Assembly: GCA_022563615.1 (NCBI GenBank) | Contig: JADFMZ010000130.1 | Coordinates: 1-8,244, forward strand | Direction of reading: 5' to 3' | Origin: Planctomycetota bacterium | Lineage (GTDB): Bacteria; Planctomycetota; Phycisphaerae; UBA1845 | DNA: 8,244 nucleotides | Shown here: positions 1 to 6,423 of the stretch, in pieces | How the letters are laid out: every line of letters begins with the position of its first letter | Numbering within the stretch: the first letter of the stretch is position 1 | Position numbers and translations under genes: made by a program | Notes under the pieces: model-generated | What the model was told of the DNA's origin: nothing | Seen by the model: only the letters and a program-made list of their open reading frames with translations | The model's database searches: none

Positions 1-728
1 CTGGCCCATCACCTCGGACGAGGCATGCGATGGTCTACGACGTTGCCCGGGGCGTCACGGTTCTTCATGGTGGATTCGACGGCGCGGACCAACTTGGCGA
101 CACTTGGGAGTGGAATGGGATCACCTGGCTTCTTAGAACCGAAAACGGACCCCGTCCGCGTGAGAGCCACGCGATGGTGTACGACCGTGCGCGGCATGTG
201 ACCTTGCTGTTCGGAGGGTTCGACGGAAACCAAAGGCTAGGCGACACCTGGGAGTGGGATGGGAACACATGGATGCTGGTGACCCACCCCTTTGTATGGG
301 GGCGCTCGCGTCACGCCATGGCGTATGACAGCGCCCGGGATACGATCGTCATATTCGGGGGTTACCCACTGCATTACGAAACTTGGGAGTTTACGGGTTG
401 TGATTCCGACGGCGACGGGTTCCTGGATCACTTGGACGCGTGCCCTCAATCCGACTTGAACCCGAGCGTCATTATCGACGATTGCGAAACGGGCGTTCCA
501 AATCGGATCGACGACACCGGCTGCACGATGGCTGACCAGATAGCCTACTGCGTAGACATGGCCAGGAATCACGGTGCCTTCGTAAGTTGTACCGCAGCAC
601 TGACTCGGAGCTGGCGCGAAGTTGGGCTCATCACCCGGCAGAACATGGGCCACATCCAACAATGCGTTGCCCGATCCCGCGTGCCCGGATTGAAGATGCG
701 GCGAATGTCCAACATTCTCATACCTTAA
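1..728 (+). CDS. Kelch-repeat secreted protein with Cys-rich C-terminal module, 5' truncated
   Basis: The frame is open to the left edge (first full codon at 3), so the N-terminus and any signal peptide are missing. Three Kelch-type blades are visible, each with an R/S-H-A-M-x-Y-D start, a hydrophobic strand, GGF/GGY and a D/E-T-W-E-W/F end. Counting from the Met codon at 30, they cover residues 1-42, 46-90 and 93-122. A calcium-binding thrombospondin-type-3-like motif follows (DSDGDGFLDHLDACP, about 125-139). A C-terminal module of about 60 residues contains NHGAFVSC (180-187) and Cys at 152, 165, 174, 187 and 212. Kelch blades form beta-propellers used for binding. With the aspartate-rich loop and paired cysteines this suggests an extracellular or surface protein. 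The ligand is unknown. The first two blades are also similar at the DNA level, which suggests duplication of blades. The call for Kelch is firm; the role is not. Confidence 0.85.
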   Translation, partial: GPSPRTRHAMVYDVARGVTVLHGGFDGADQLGDTWEWNGITWLLRTENGPRPRESHAMVYDRARHVTLLFGGFDGNQRLGDTWEWDGNTWMLVTHPFVWGRSRHAMAYDSARDTIVIFGGYPLHYETWEFTGCDSDGDGFLDHLDACPQSDLNPSVIIDDCETGVPNRIDDTGCTMADQIAYCVDMARNHGAFVSCTAALTRSWREVGLITRQNMGHIQQCVARSRVPGLKMRRMSNILIP

Positions 729-883
729 GATGACCCTCGGATTGTGAAATCGGCCACAGGTGGCAGGTAGGGGGTTAGCCTACGTGTTCCCGAAGCCTGG
801 CACTTTGCTGGTCGATTGGCCGATAGGTGTGTACGATGTGTACGCGGCGGATCGGGCTGGCGATGCAGCGCGGATGCCGTTGC

Positions 884-891
884 GGAGAAGG
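884..891 (+). promoter_or_regulatory. Ribosome binding site of ispH
   Basis: GGAGAAGG lies 9 bases before the ATG at 901. It supports that ATG over the in-frame GTG at 760, which would add 47 residues not found in IspH proteins. A second purine stretch (TAAGGA, 894-899) is too close to the ATG to be used. Confidence 0.6.
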
Positions 892-900
892 CGTAAGGAC

Positions 901-1743
901 ATGAAGGTCAAGCTGGCGAGTTCGCGCGGGTTTTGCTTCGGGGTCGAGGATGCCATCGAGCTGGCTGAGGTTGCGGTGCAGGAGCATGGCCCAGGGCGGG
1001 TCGTCGCACTGGGGCCGGTCATCCACAACCAACAGGTAGTGAAGAAGCTCGAACGGGCGGGGCTCGATCAATCCGGCGATCTGGAAACAATCGACCCATC
1101 CCAGACGGTGCTGATCCGCTCGCACGGTGCGTCACCCGAGACGTTCGAGAAGGTCAAGCGGCTTGGCCTGAGAGTTGTGGATGCAACCTGCGTGTTGGTT
1201 CAACGTGCCCAGAAGGTGGTGAAGCAGCTTCACGAGGATGGCTATCACGTCGTGATGATCGGGGATCGAAACCACCCGGAAGTCAAAGGTGTGATCGGCT
1301 ACGCTCCGAACGTGACCGTGATCGATCAAGGCACGGACCTTGAAAGCGCCCTTCCCTACAAGGAGCGGCTTGGCATCGTGGCCCAGACGACGCACTCGCC
1401 TGAACACGTGGCGGATATGGTTGCCCAAATCCTCAAGCGCCCTTTTCAGGAGGTGAAAATCGTCAACACGCTGTGCCTCGAAGTGACGCGACGGCAGGAG
1501 GCCGCCGTCGAGCTGTCGAGCGAAGTGGATGTGATGTTCGTGCTGGGTGGGCTACACTCGGCGAACACGCGCGAGCTGGCCCGACTCTGCAGCGAGAAGG
1601 GCTGCGCCACCCATCACATTGAGACGTGGGCGCAATTTAAGCCCGAGATGGTCGAAGGCAAACGGTTCGCGGGCGTGACGGCTGGAGCCTCCACGCCGAA
1701 AGACGTGATCGAGGAATTCGCACAAAACCTCGAATCGCTTTGA
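901..1743 (+). CDS. ispH: 4-hydroxy-3-methylbut-2-enyl diphosphate reductase (IspH/LytB)
   Basis: IspH reduces HMBPP to IPP and DMAPP with a 4Fe-4S cluster in the last step of the MEP isoprenoid pathway, in the cytosol. The 280-residue protein starts like the family (MKVKLASSRGFCFGV). The three cluster cysteines are C12, C97 and C192. Substrate-site residues are present: H42 (VIHNQ), H75 (RSHGAS), H125 and E127 (NHPEV), the TT pair at 163-164, S220/N222 and S264 (GAST). Two usually conserved spots differ. The motif after C97 reads DATCV rather than DATCP. The motif around C192 reads NTLCLEV where most members have NTxCDAT, so the threonine three residues after the third cysteine is Val195. 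The length is normal. It probably works as IspH, but a divergent paralogue is possible. The downstream CDGSH gene may be co-transcribed, with a 72-base gap. Confidence 0.93.
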   Translation: MKVKLASSRGFCFGVEDAIELAEVAVQEHGPGRVVALGPVIHNQQVVKKLERAGLDQSGDLETIDPSQTVLIRSHGASPETFEKVKRLGLRVVDATCVLVQRAQKVVKQLHEDGYHVVMIGDRNHPEVKGVIGYAPNVTVIDQGTDLESALPYKERLGIVAQTTHSPEHVADMVAQILKRPFQEVKIVNTLCLEVTRRQEAAVELSSEVDVMFVLGGLHSANTRELARLCSEKGCATHHIETWAQFKPEMVEGKRFAGVTAGASTPKDVIEEFAQNLESL

Positions 1744-1771
1744 GGCGGTCGCGGTTCGAGGTTTTCGATGC

Positions 1772-1790
1772 CCACGGGTGTCACCCGTGG
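1772..1790. repeat. Perfect palindrome, 9-bp arms
   Basis: CCACGGGTG and CACCCGTGG flank a single T. In RNA this would be a 7-bp stem with a five-base loop. It lies 28 bases after the ispH stop and 26 bases before the CDGSH start. No U-tract follows, so it is not a standard intrinsic terminator. It could be a REP-type extragenic palindrome, an mRNA-processing or stabilising hairpin, or a protein-binding site. Confidence 0.6.
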
Positions 1791-1804
1791 ACTCTATGGT
1801 CTGC

Positions 1805-1810
1805 AAGGAG
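1805..1810 (+). promoter_or_regulatory. Ribosome binding site of CDGSH gene
   Basis: AAGGAG sits 5 bases before the ATG at 1816. It decides this start over the in-frame ATG at 1768, whose extra 16 codons would be encoded by the upstream palindrome. Confidence 0.75.
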
Positions 1811-1815
1811 AAGCG

Positions 1816-2055
1816 ATGACCGAGCCCAAACACGGCGCTCTTCCCATCGTGGTGGAGGAGACTCCCGGCACCAAGGCGTACTGTCAGTGCGGTTTGTCGG
1901 ACAAGCTGCCCTACTGTGACGGGACGCACGGGCGCGAGAATACAGGCATCCGACCGATGGTTGTGGAGGTCGATTCAGCCGGCAAGAAAGCGATCTGCCA
2001 GTGCCACCAGAGCAAGAACAAGCCCTGGTGTGACGGAACCCACAGCCGGCTGTAA
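1816..2055 (+). CDS. Double CDGSH-type iron-sulfur domain protein
   Basis: This small protein has 79 residues and two copies of the CDGSH 2Fe-2S motif C-x-C-x2-S-x3-P-x-CDGTH. The first is CQCGLSDKLPYCDGTH (residues 23-38) and the second CQCHQSKNKPWCDGTH (61-76). Each motif has the three cysteines and one histidine that bind a redox-active 2Fe-2S cluster. A tandem arrangement in one short soluble chain matches the bacterial and mitochondrial CISD3/MiNT-like class, not the membrane-anchored mitoNEET. No signal peptide or membrane segment is present, so it is probably cytosolic. Proposed roles in the family are electron or cluster transfer; the partner here is unknown. It follows ispH, another iron-sulfur protein, on the same strand, so co-transcription and a link to Fe-S supply or redox state are possible but inferred. 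The next gene is 209 bases away, beyond a structured repeat. Confidence 0.92.
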   Translation: MTEPKHGALPIVVEETPGTKAYCQCGLSDKLPYCDGTHGRENTGIRPMVVEVDSAGKKAICQCHQSKNKPWCDGTHSRL

Positions 2056-2163
2056 GAGGTCCATAGCGTTCTTGCGAATCCTCTTCCTGTTCCGATTGCA
2101 GGCGTGGGCGTCAAGTCTGCGGATCGGATTGGCATCGGAATCATTGATCTATTCCTTAGACCG

Positions 2164-2249
2164 TCTAACAAAACATGTTTCGTGGCGCCCGCGATACTCC
2201 GACGTTCGCGCAGGCCTTTTCAAAATGCCTGCGGCTCGGTCTTGTTAGA
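2164..2249 (+). repeat. Dispersed structured repeat, copy 1 (MITE-like, with terminal inverted repeats)
   Basis: This 86-bp element begins TCTAACAAAAC and ends GTCTTGTTAGA, an 11-bp terminal inverted repeat with one mismatch (outer 8 bp perfect). Inside is a stem CGCAGGC/GCCTGCG (2209-2215 with 2227-2233, 11-base loop). Near the left end is a partly palindromic AAACATGTTT. The element matches 4191-4274 in reverse complement with about 10 differences over 83 positions, and partly matches 7336-7382. It contains no ORF. No target-site duplication is obvious. It ends 15 bases before the prepilin peptidase start. Confidence 0.85.
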
Positions 2250-2264
2250 GGATCTTAATTCGTT

Positions 2265-3779
2265 TTGAGTGGCGATTCCTTGTCCACATTCGCGACGATG
2301 GCGACGATCTGGTGGTTGTTGTTCTGGACTGCCATCGGGTTATGTATCGGCAGCTTTCTGAACGTCGTTGTCTATCGGATTCCTCGGAATCAGTCATTAC
2401 GCGAACCTCTCTGGTCGGCCTGTCCACATTGTCGCAAGCGCATCTGCTGGTACGACAACATCCCGGTGATCAGTTTCGTCCTGCTTGGCGGACGATGCCG
2501 GGCCTGCGGCGTTCCCATTGCCACGCGTTACCTGGTGATCGAGGTCGTAATGGCCCTGATTACGCTGATGCTGTTGGATGCGTTCTTCGTCGGCCAGGTG
2601 CGGGAGGGGCTAAGCAACAGCCGGTTTGGATTGACCGACCGATTGTCGTACGACTGGCCGATCTATCTGGCCCACGTCATCCTGTTCGCCTGCCTGCTGG
2701 CCATGTCCACGATTGACCTTGAGCACTATTGGGTGGACGTGCGCTTCACGAATATGGTGACCGTCGCCGGTTTCGCGCTGCATACAGTTTGGACGCCGAG
2801 GCATGGGGCTGAGTGGATCAGGCCCTTCGACACGACGGCTGTGGTATCCGTTTTTGCACTGGGGGGACTGGGTTTGGTGTGGGTTGTGCTGGTGTGCCAA
2901 CCGCATGAAGACCCCGAAGACTTCGGCGACTTCGTGGTAGAGGATCCCGAACCGGAGCCTGAGGTGTCCATTCCTCGAATGCCGCCCCGGCTTTCACAGC
3001 CGTCTCGACTCGCCGGCTGGACAACCTTTTTCCTGCTGACAGCGCTGCTGATGGCCTTGTTTCTGGAAGAAACCGGCTACGTCGAGCTTCGCTACGTGGG
3101 CCGCATCTGGCCCGTGTTGCTGCTGTTCTTCATCTTGATCCTCTGTGAGAACACCGTGTCGCGGGCATCGGATCAAGCCATTATCGAGGCGATTCATGAT
3201 GAGCGCCACGGCGCCCGACGAATGGTGCTGTCGGAACTGGGTTTGCTATTGCCGGCTGTTTTCTTTGCCGTCATGGGTTATTGGCTGATGCGATCGGGTG
3301 AAGACGCGCCGGGCCGAATCAGCGCCGCCCTGCACGCCGATGTGCAAATACCCTGGTTGGCGTCGCTGCGCGCGTGGACACCTCTGTACGGATTCGCCAC
3401 AGCCGCAAGCGGATACCTCATCGCAGGCGCAATAGGGTGGTGCGTCCGAATCGTGTTTACGCTCCTTTTCGGCAAGGAGGCGTTCGGAACAGGTGATATC
3501 CATTTGATGGCGGCAGCGGGTTGTGTCGCCGGCTGGCCGATTGTGGTGATCGGGTTTTTCCTCACCTGCGTGCTGGCGCTCCTGGGATGGTTGCTGTCGC
3601 TGCCGTTCAAGCGGACGCGGGCCCTGCCGCTGGGCCCCTGGCTGTCGCTCTCCTTTTTGATTGTGGTGGTGCTGTATGAGCCGATCCTGCGGCTTCCCTT
3701 TGTTTGGCGGGCGATTGAGGCCACGAGGTGGCTGATTTTGAACAATTCACAGCCTTTGGCGATCGGGGATTTGCCGTGA
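2265..3779 (+). CDS. Type IV prepilin peptidase (A24 family), enlarged form
   Basis: This inner-membrane aspartic protease cuts, and often N-methylates, type IV prepilins and type II secretion pseudopilins. The N-terminal cytoplasmic domain has GSFLNVVVYRIPR (29-41) and two zinc-type CxxC pairs (C53/C56 and C78/C81). The first catalytic motif is IDLEHYWVD (D151, D158) and the second GTGDIHL (D411). At 504 residues it is nearly twice the usual 250-290. The extra length lies between the two aspartate motifs: an acidic, proline-rich linker (about 212-252) and several additional membrane helices, giving about ten in all. The TTG at 2265 gives the longest frame; the ATG at 2298 would still keep the first helix, and neither has a good ribosome site. 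The last base overlap couples it to the next gene. No pilin gene is in the window, so its substrates are unknown. Confidence 0.88.
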   Translation: MSGDSLSTFATMATIWWLLFWTAIGLCIGSFLNVVVYRIPRNQSLREPLWSACPHCRKRICWYDNIPVISFVLLGGRCRACGVPIATRYLVIEVVMALITLMLLDAFFVGQVREGLSNSRFGLTDRLSYDWPIYLAHVILFACLLAMSTIDLEHYWVDVRFTNMVTVAGFALHTVWTPRHGAEWIRPFDTTAVVSVFALGGLGLVWVVLVCQPHEDPEDFGDFVVEDPEPEPEVSIPRMPPRLSQPSRLAGWTTFFLLTALLMALFLEETGYVELRYVGRIWPVLLLFFILILCENTVSRASDQAIIEAIHDERHGARRMVLSELGLLLPAVFFAVMGYWLMRSGEDAPGRISAALHADVQIPWLASLRAWTPLYGFATAASGYLIAGAIGWCVRIVFTLLFGKEAFGTGDIHLMAAAGCVAGWPIVVIGFFLTCVLALLGWLLSLPFKRTRALPLGPWLSLSFLIVVVLYEPILRLPFVWRAIEATRWLILNNSQPLAIGDLP

Positions 3780-4159
3780 GTCTTGCCTTCAAACAGGTTA
3801 AAGTCTATCTTCGGTCCGGGCTGGTGCTGTTGGTGATCGTCACGGCGGGCATCGTGCTGTGGAAGAATCGCGGCTACCACACGCCGGTCTGGTTCTTCGG
3901 GCTGACGGACGAGAAAAAGTCCATCAGCGTGGTGTGGCTGATCGTGTGTACAGCTACGGCCACGCGAACCGCGCAATGGGTGCTCTCGTTCTGTTGGGGG
4001 TTGTGGCGCGACATGCGCGAAGTCAAGCGCGCCCGAGCCACCGAGCAGGAAAGGAAAGCGCAGGAGAAACGGAACGCTGAATTGGATGAGCGCGAACAGC
4101 GCCTTGAGGAAATGCTCCAGCGCGGCGCCGAAAGCGTGGAAGCGGACGAAAAGGAATAG
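3776..4159 (+). CDS. Small two-helix membrane protein with coiled-coil tail, LapA-like topology
   Basis: I do not recognise a named family with certainty. The 127-residue protein has a first hydrophobic helix (11-28), a short polar loop with PVWFFGLTDEKK, a second helix (about 48-75) and a long charged coiled coil (about 80-118, rich in Arg, Glu and Gln). This order, with an FFG motif before the second helix and a cytoplasmic coiled coil, resembles LapA/DUF1049 proteins, but similarity is only in topology. GTG at 3776 overlaps the stop codon of the prepilin peptidase (GTGA), with GGGGA a few bases upstream, so translation is probably coupled. An in-frame GTG at 3728 would lengthen the overlap and is less likely. 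The tight coupling suggests the product works with, or is assembled beside, the peptidase. It could be a scaffold or an envelope-assembly factor. Confidence 0.75.
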   Translation: MSLAFKQVKVYLRSGLVLLVIVTAGIVLWKNRGYHTPVWFFGLTDEKKSISVVWLIVCTATATRTAQWVLSFCWGLWRDMREVKRARATEQERKAQEKRNAELDEREQRLEEMLQRGAESVEADEKE

Positions 4160-4190
4160 CGCATCGGAAACAGCGCACGGACTGGGCGCT

Positions 4191-4274
4191 TCTAACAAAA
4201 CCGAGCCGCAGGCATTTCGGAAAAGGCCTGCGCGAACTTCGGACTGCCGCGGGCGCTACGAAACACGTTTCGTT
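4191..4274 (-). repeat. Dispersed structured repeat, copy 2 (inverted relative to copy 1)
   Basis: The element starts TCTAACAAAAC 32 bases after the coiled-coil gene. It contains the stem CGCAGGC/GCCTGCG (4207-4213 with 4226-4232, 12-base loop). Near its other end is a perfect ACGAAAC/GTTTCGT palindrome. Read in reverse complement it matches copy 1 at 2164-2249 with about 10 differences. The terminal repeat at the right end is degenerate (GTTTCGTTTGG), so this copy looks older or partly eroded. No ORF. Confidence 0.85.
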
Positions 4275-4341
4275 TGGCACCCTTAAGGTTGGATGGGCAC
4301 CCGGTCGGCGCTACCCTTGAGGTGCTCGGTAACACTTTCGT

Positions 4342-4351
4342 GGGAGAAGGG
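4342..4351 (+). promoter_or_regulatory. Ribosome binding site of OmpA-family lipoprotein gene
   Basis: GGGAGAAGGG directly precedes the ATG at 4354. It supports that start over the ATG at 4369, which would shorten the signal peptide. Confidence 0.65.
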
Positions 4352-4353
4352 AA

Positions 4354-5028
4354 ATGATCGGACAAGTCATGACCAGATGGATTGCCGTATTGATCGTAGT
4401 GGTCGCTTTCGGCGGTTGTGCCAAACAGCACAAGCAGCGCATTGCATTACTGGAACAGACCAACCGAAACCTGGCGGAAAGCATCAACGCCATGCGAAAC
4501 CAGTTGGATGCGACCGACCGCAACCGCAACGATATCGACGGGCAACTGCTGGCTGCCCACGATCAAATCGACGAACTGCAAAGGCGGCTGGCGGAACTGC
4601 CACCGCCTCAAGAGGCCGCGCCAGGCTGGACGGCTGTACCCGGCGGCGCCATGATCGCAATCCAATCCAGCGTTCTGTTCGCGCCGGGCAAGGCGACGCT
4701 CCGACCGGAGTCGCGGCGTACGCTCGACGCCATCGTCAGCACGCTCCAGGGAGAATACGGGGATCAGGACGTTCTGGTATTCGGCCACACCGACGACCGG
4801 CCGATCAAGAAAAGCGGGTGGGCCGACAACTGGGAACTGAGCACTCAGCGTGCCTTGGCCGTTGTCCGTTACCTCAAGGACCGAGGCGTTGTGCCGTCGC
4901 GGCTGGCGGCGTGTGGCGGAGGTGAATTCCATCCGCTGGCCCCCAACACCTCGGAATCAAAGCGGGCTCAGAACCGACGCGTGGAAATCTTCGCCGTCCA
5001 TCCCGAATTGCGGCTGGGGCGATCCTAG
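4354..5028 (+). CDS. OmpA/MotB-type peptidoglycan-binding lipoprotein
   Basis: The 224-residue protein begins with a lipoprotein signal peptide: R8, a hydrophobic stretch (10-19) and a lipobox AFGGC with C22 as the lipidated cysteine. Residues 25-82 form a coiled coil with Leu/Ile heptads (LLEQTNRNLAESI, then QIDELQRRLAEL). A Pro/Ala-rich linker follows (83-97). Residues about 100-214 are an OmpA C-terminal domain: VLFAPGKATLRPES, FGHTDDRP (143-150), NWELSTQRALAVVRYL (159-174), GGGEFHP (188-194) and NRRVEIF (207-213). The family binds meso-diaminopimelate peptidoglycan non-covalently. The inference is an outer-membrane lipoprotein that tethers the membrane to the wall. The arrangement resembles Pal, but the long coiled coil and the missing tol genes argue against calling it pal. 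It has its own ribosome site and is separated from its neighbours by repeats on both sides, so it is probably a single-gene unit. Confidence 0.9.
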   Translation: MIGQVMTRWIAVLIVVVAFGGCAKQHKQRIALLEQTNRNLAESINAMRNQLDATDRNRNDIDGQLLAAHDQIDELQRRLAELPPPQEAAPGWTAVPGGAMIAIQSSVLFAPGKATLRPESRRTLDAIVSTLQGEYGDQDVLVFGHTDDRPIKKSGWADNWELSTQRALAVVRYLKDRGVVPSRLAACGGGEFHPLAPNTSESKRAQNRRVEIFAVHPELRLGRS

Positions 5029-5053
5029 TGCAGCGTCACGCGTCGCATAGTGG

Positions 5054-5137
5054 GTGTGCCACTGCTCTTGAGCAGTGCACAAACTGCACGAACTTCGCGA
5101 AAACCACCGTGGGCACTGCTTGAAAGCAGTGGCACAC
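5054..5137. repeat. REPIN-like pair of inverted hairpins
   Basis: The left unit is GTGCCACTGCT / AGCAGTGCAC around a CTTG loop (5056-5080, one bulged C). The right unit is GCACTGCT-TGAA-AGCAGTGGC (5113-5133). The two are inverted copies: GTGTGCCACTGCT (5054-5066) pairs perfectly over 13 bp with AGCAGTGGCACAC (5125-5137). Two REP-type hairpins facing each other is the plan of a REPIN. There is no T-run, so termination is not its obvious job, although it lies 25 bases after the lipoprotein stop and may protect that mRNA end. Confidence 0.8.
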
Positions 5138-5220
5138 AACAAAATGGCGCTGCCCGTCACCCACAAATGGAGGCGTGAAGGTCCACTAGCATTACTCCGG
5201 CGGCGGCGCGCACTGTGGCG

Positions 5221-6294
5221 ATGAATCAGGCGCAAGAGGAGACACTCGAGCAGGCTCGTGTTTCCATCGTCGTTCCCACGTATAACCGCCGCGATGCGCT
5301 GGAGCGTTGCCTCGATTCTCTCGCCCGGCAGACCCACTCGAACTACGAAATTATCGTCATCGATGACGGATCCACCGATGACACGCCGCAGTTCCTGGAG
5401 CGGTTCGCCGCCGCCCATTCGGATTTGAACTTTCGACGGCTTCGGAACGAACCGAATCTTGGCGCCAATCCGAGCCGGAACCGTGGCATTCATGAAGCGA
5501 CCGGCTCTTTCATTGCACTGGTGGACAACGATTGCGTCGCCGAGCCTGATTGGCTGGAGAAGCTGATGCGCGGGTTCACGTCGCCGCGTGTGGCCGCCGT
5601 GGTCGGCCGGGTCCACAGCCCCAAGCCGCGAAACATCTACGATCTGACGCTCAAGGGAACACAGCGATTGCCCGGGCCGGGCCCGGCGCCGCGTCTGGTA
5701 AGCTGCAATCTGTGTGTGCGTCGTGACTTGCTGCTGACGCACCTGTTCGATGAGGATCGCGCCACGCCGGCTCCAAAGCGTGATGGGATTGTCGATGAAA
5801 CGGTTTCAGGTCGCGGCGACGAAGAAGGGTTGTACTTGATGTTGCGCGCCGCCGGCTACGAACAACTAGTGGTGGCCGACGCGATCGTTTTGCATGAACA
5901 CCACCACACGCGCCGATCGTTCTTCAAGCAGGCTTTTCGCGGTGGACGGTCGGCTGCTCGCCTCGTCTACAAGTATGGTCTGCCGCCGCGGTTGGACATG
6001 CTGCCGTTCATGCTGACCTATCTGAGCCTGCCTCTGATCCTGCTGCACGGTTGGCTTGCTTGGGCGCCGGTCCTGTTTTTCGCCGCGGCGCTGGCGGCCA
6101 TCACCTACAACGATCTAGCTCGCAAGGGCAAGACCATCGTCGAGACGCTCCTGTCGTTTCCCATGTTGCTGGTTTATTACCACGTCCGGCTGGTTGGATA
6201 CGTCGGCGAATCTTTGAAGCTACGGCTGAGGCCCAACTCGATCGAGCGCAACCCATCTTTGGGCCGCATCAAAGCCTCAGACAACAGGCTGTAA
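5221..6294 (+). CDS. Family 2 glycosyltransferase, membrane-anchored
   Basis: This enzyme transfers a sugar from a nucleotide-sugar donor, probably to a lipid-linked glycan or polysaccharide at the inner membrane. The GT-A fold is clear from VSIVVPTYNRR (14-24), VIDDGSTDDTP (D48/D49), the metal-binding DND (102-104) and a later GRGDEEGLYLMLRAAGY segment that fits the acceptor/base region. Two hydrophobic stretches near the C-terminus (about 260-300 and 312-330) anchor it in the membrane. The start is either ATG 5221 or GTG 5215, two codons upstream; I chose the ATG, and no good ribosome site is visible for either. The donor and acceptor cannot be told from sequence. It stands alone between the REPIN-like element and the convergent ribosomal genes, and is not in a polysaccharide cluster within this window. 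Confidence 0.9.
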   Translation: MNQAQEETLEQARVSIVVPTYNRRDALERCLDSLARQTHSNYEIIVIDDGSTDDTPQFLERFAAAHSDLNFRRLRNEPNLGANPSRNRGIHEATGSFIALVDNDCVAEPDWLEKLMRGFTSPRVAAVVGRVHSPKPRNIYDLTLKGTQRLPGPGPAPRLVSCNLCVRRDLLLTHLFDEDRATPAPKRDGIVDETVSGRGDEEGLYLMLRAAGYEQLVVADAIVLHEHHHTRRSFFKQAFRGGRSAARLVYKYGLPPRLDMLPFMLTYLSLPLILLHGWLAWAPVLFFAAALAAITYNDLARKGKTIVETLLSFPMLLVYYHVRLVGYVGESLKLRLRPNSIERNPSLGRIKASDNRL

Positions 6295-6423
6295 CCAGTG
6301 ACCGCAGGTCATCTGTGCGAGCTTGCGCATAATCCAAGCCCGCGGCTCAGATCATCGTGCAACTTGCCAAATACGATGCCAGGCGTTTGCCGCCATTGAA
6401 AACGGAAATTAAAACGGTCGAGA
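6295..6423. other. Convergent intergenic region
   Basis: This gap separates the 3' ends of the glycosyltransferase (plus) and rplT (minus). A small TGACC-GCA-GGTCA hairpin lies at 6299-6311, just after the glycosyltransferase stop. I see no stem followed by a T-run on either strand, so no intrinsic terminator can be assigned. No pheS follows rplT, unlike in many bacteria. Confidence 0.4.

Noticed and set aside
753..764. GCCAC-AG-GTGGC hairpin as terminator of the Kelch gene
   Set aside because: The stem has only 5 bp and no T-run follows.
2164..2249. Integron attC site
   Set aside because: The left end GTCTAAC fits RYYYAAC, but the right end GTTAGAG fails the final pyrimidine of GTTRRRY. 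The internal stem is off-centre, and the second copy is inverted, whereas cassette attC sites share one orientation. No integrase is visible.
3278..4198. 306-residue minus-strand ORF
   Set aside because: It is antisense to the peptidase and coiled-coil genes, runs into the repeat and has low-complexity composition without domain signals.
4293..4925. 210-residue plus-strand ORF
   Set aside because: It overlaps the OmpA-family lipoprotein in another frame and is Arg/Gly-rich, typical of an out-of-frame reading of GC-rich DNA.
4957..5742. 261-residue minus-strand ORF
   Set aside because: It is the shadow of the glycosyltransferase and lipoprotein genes and crosses the REPIN-like element.
6322..6350. 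Possible fourth copy of the dispersed repeat
   Set aside because: GCGGCTCAGATC resembles the GCGGCTCGGTCTTG part of copy 1, but the stem and the rest do not match well enough.
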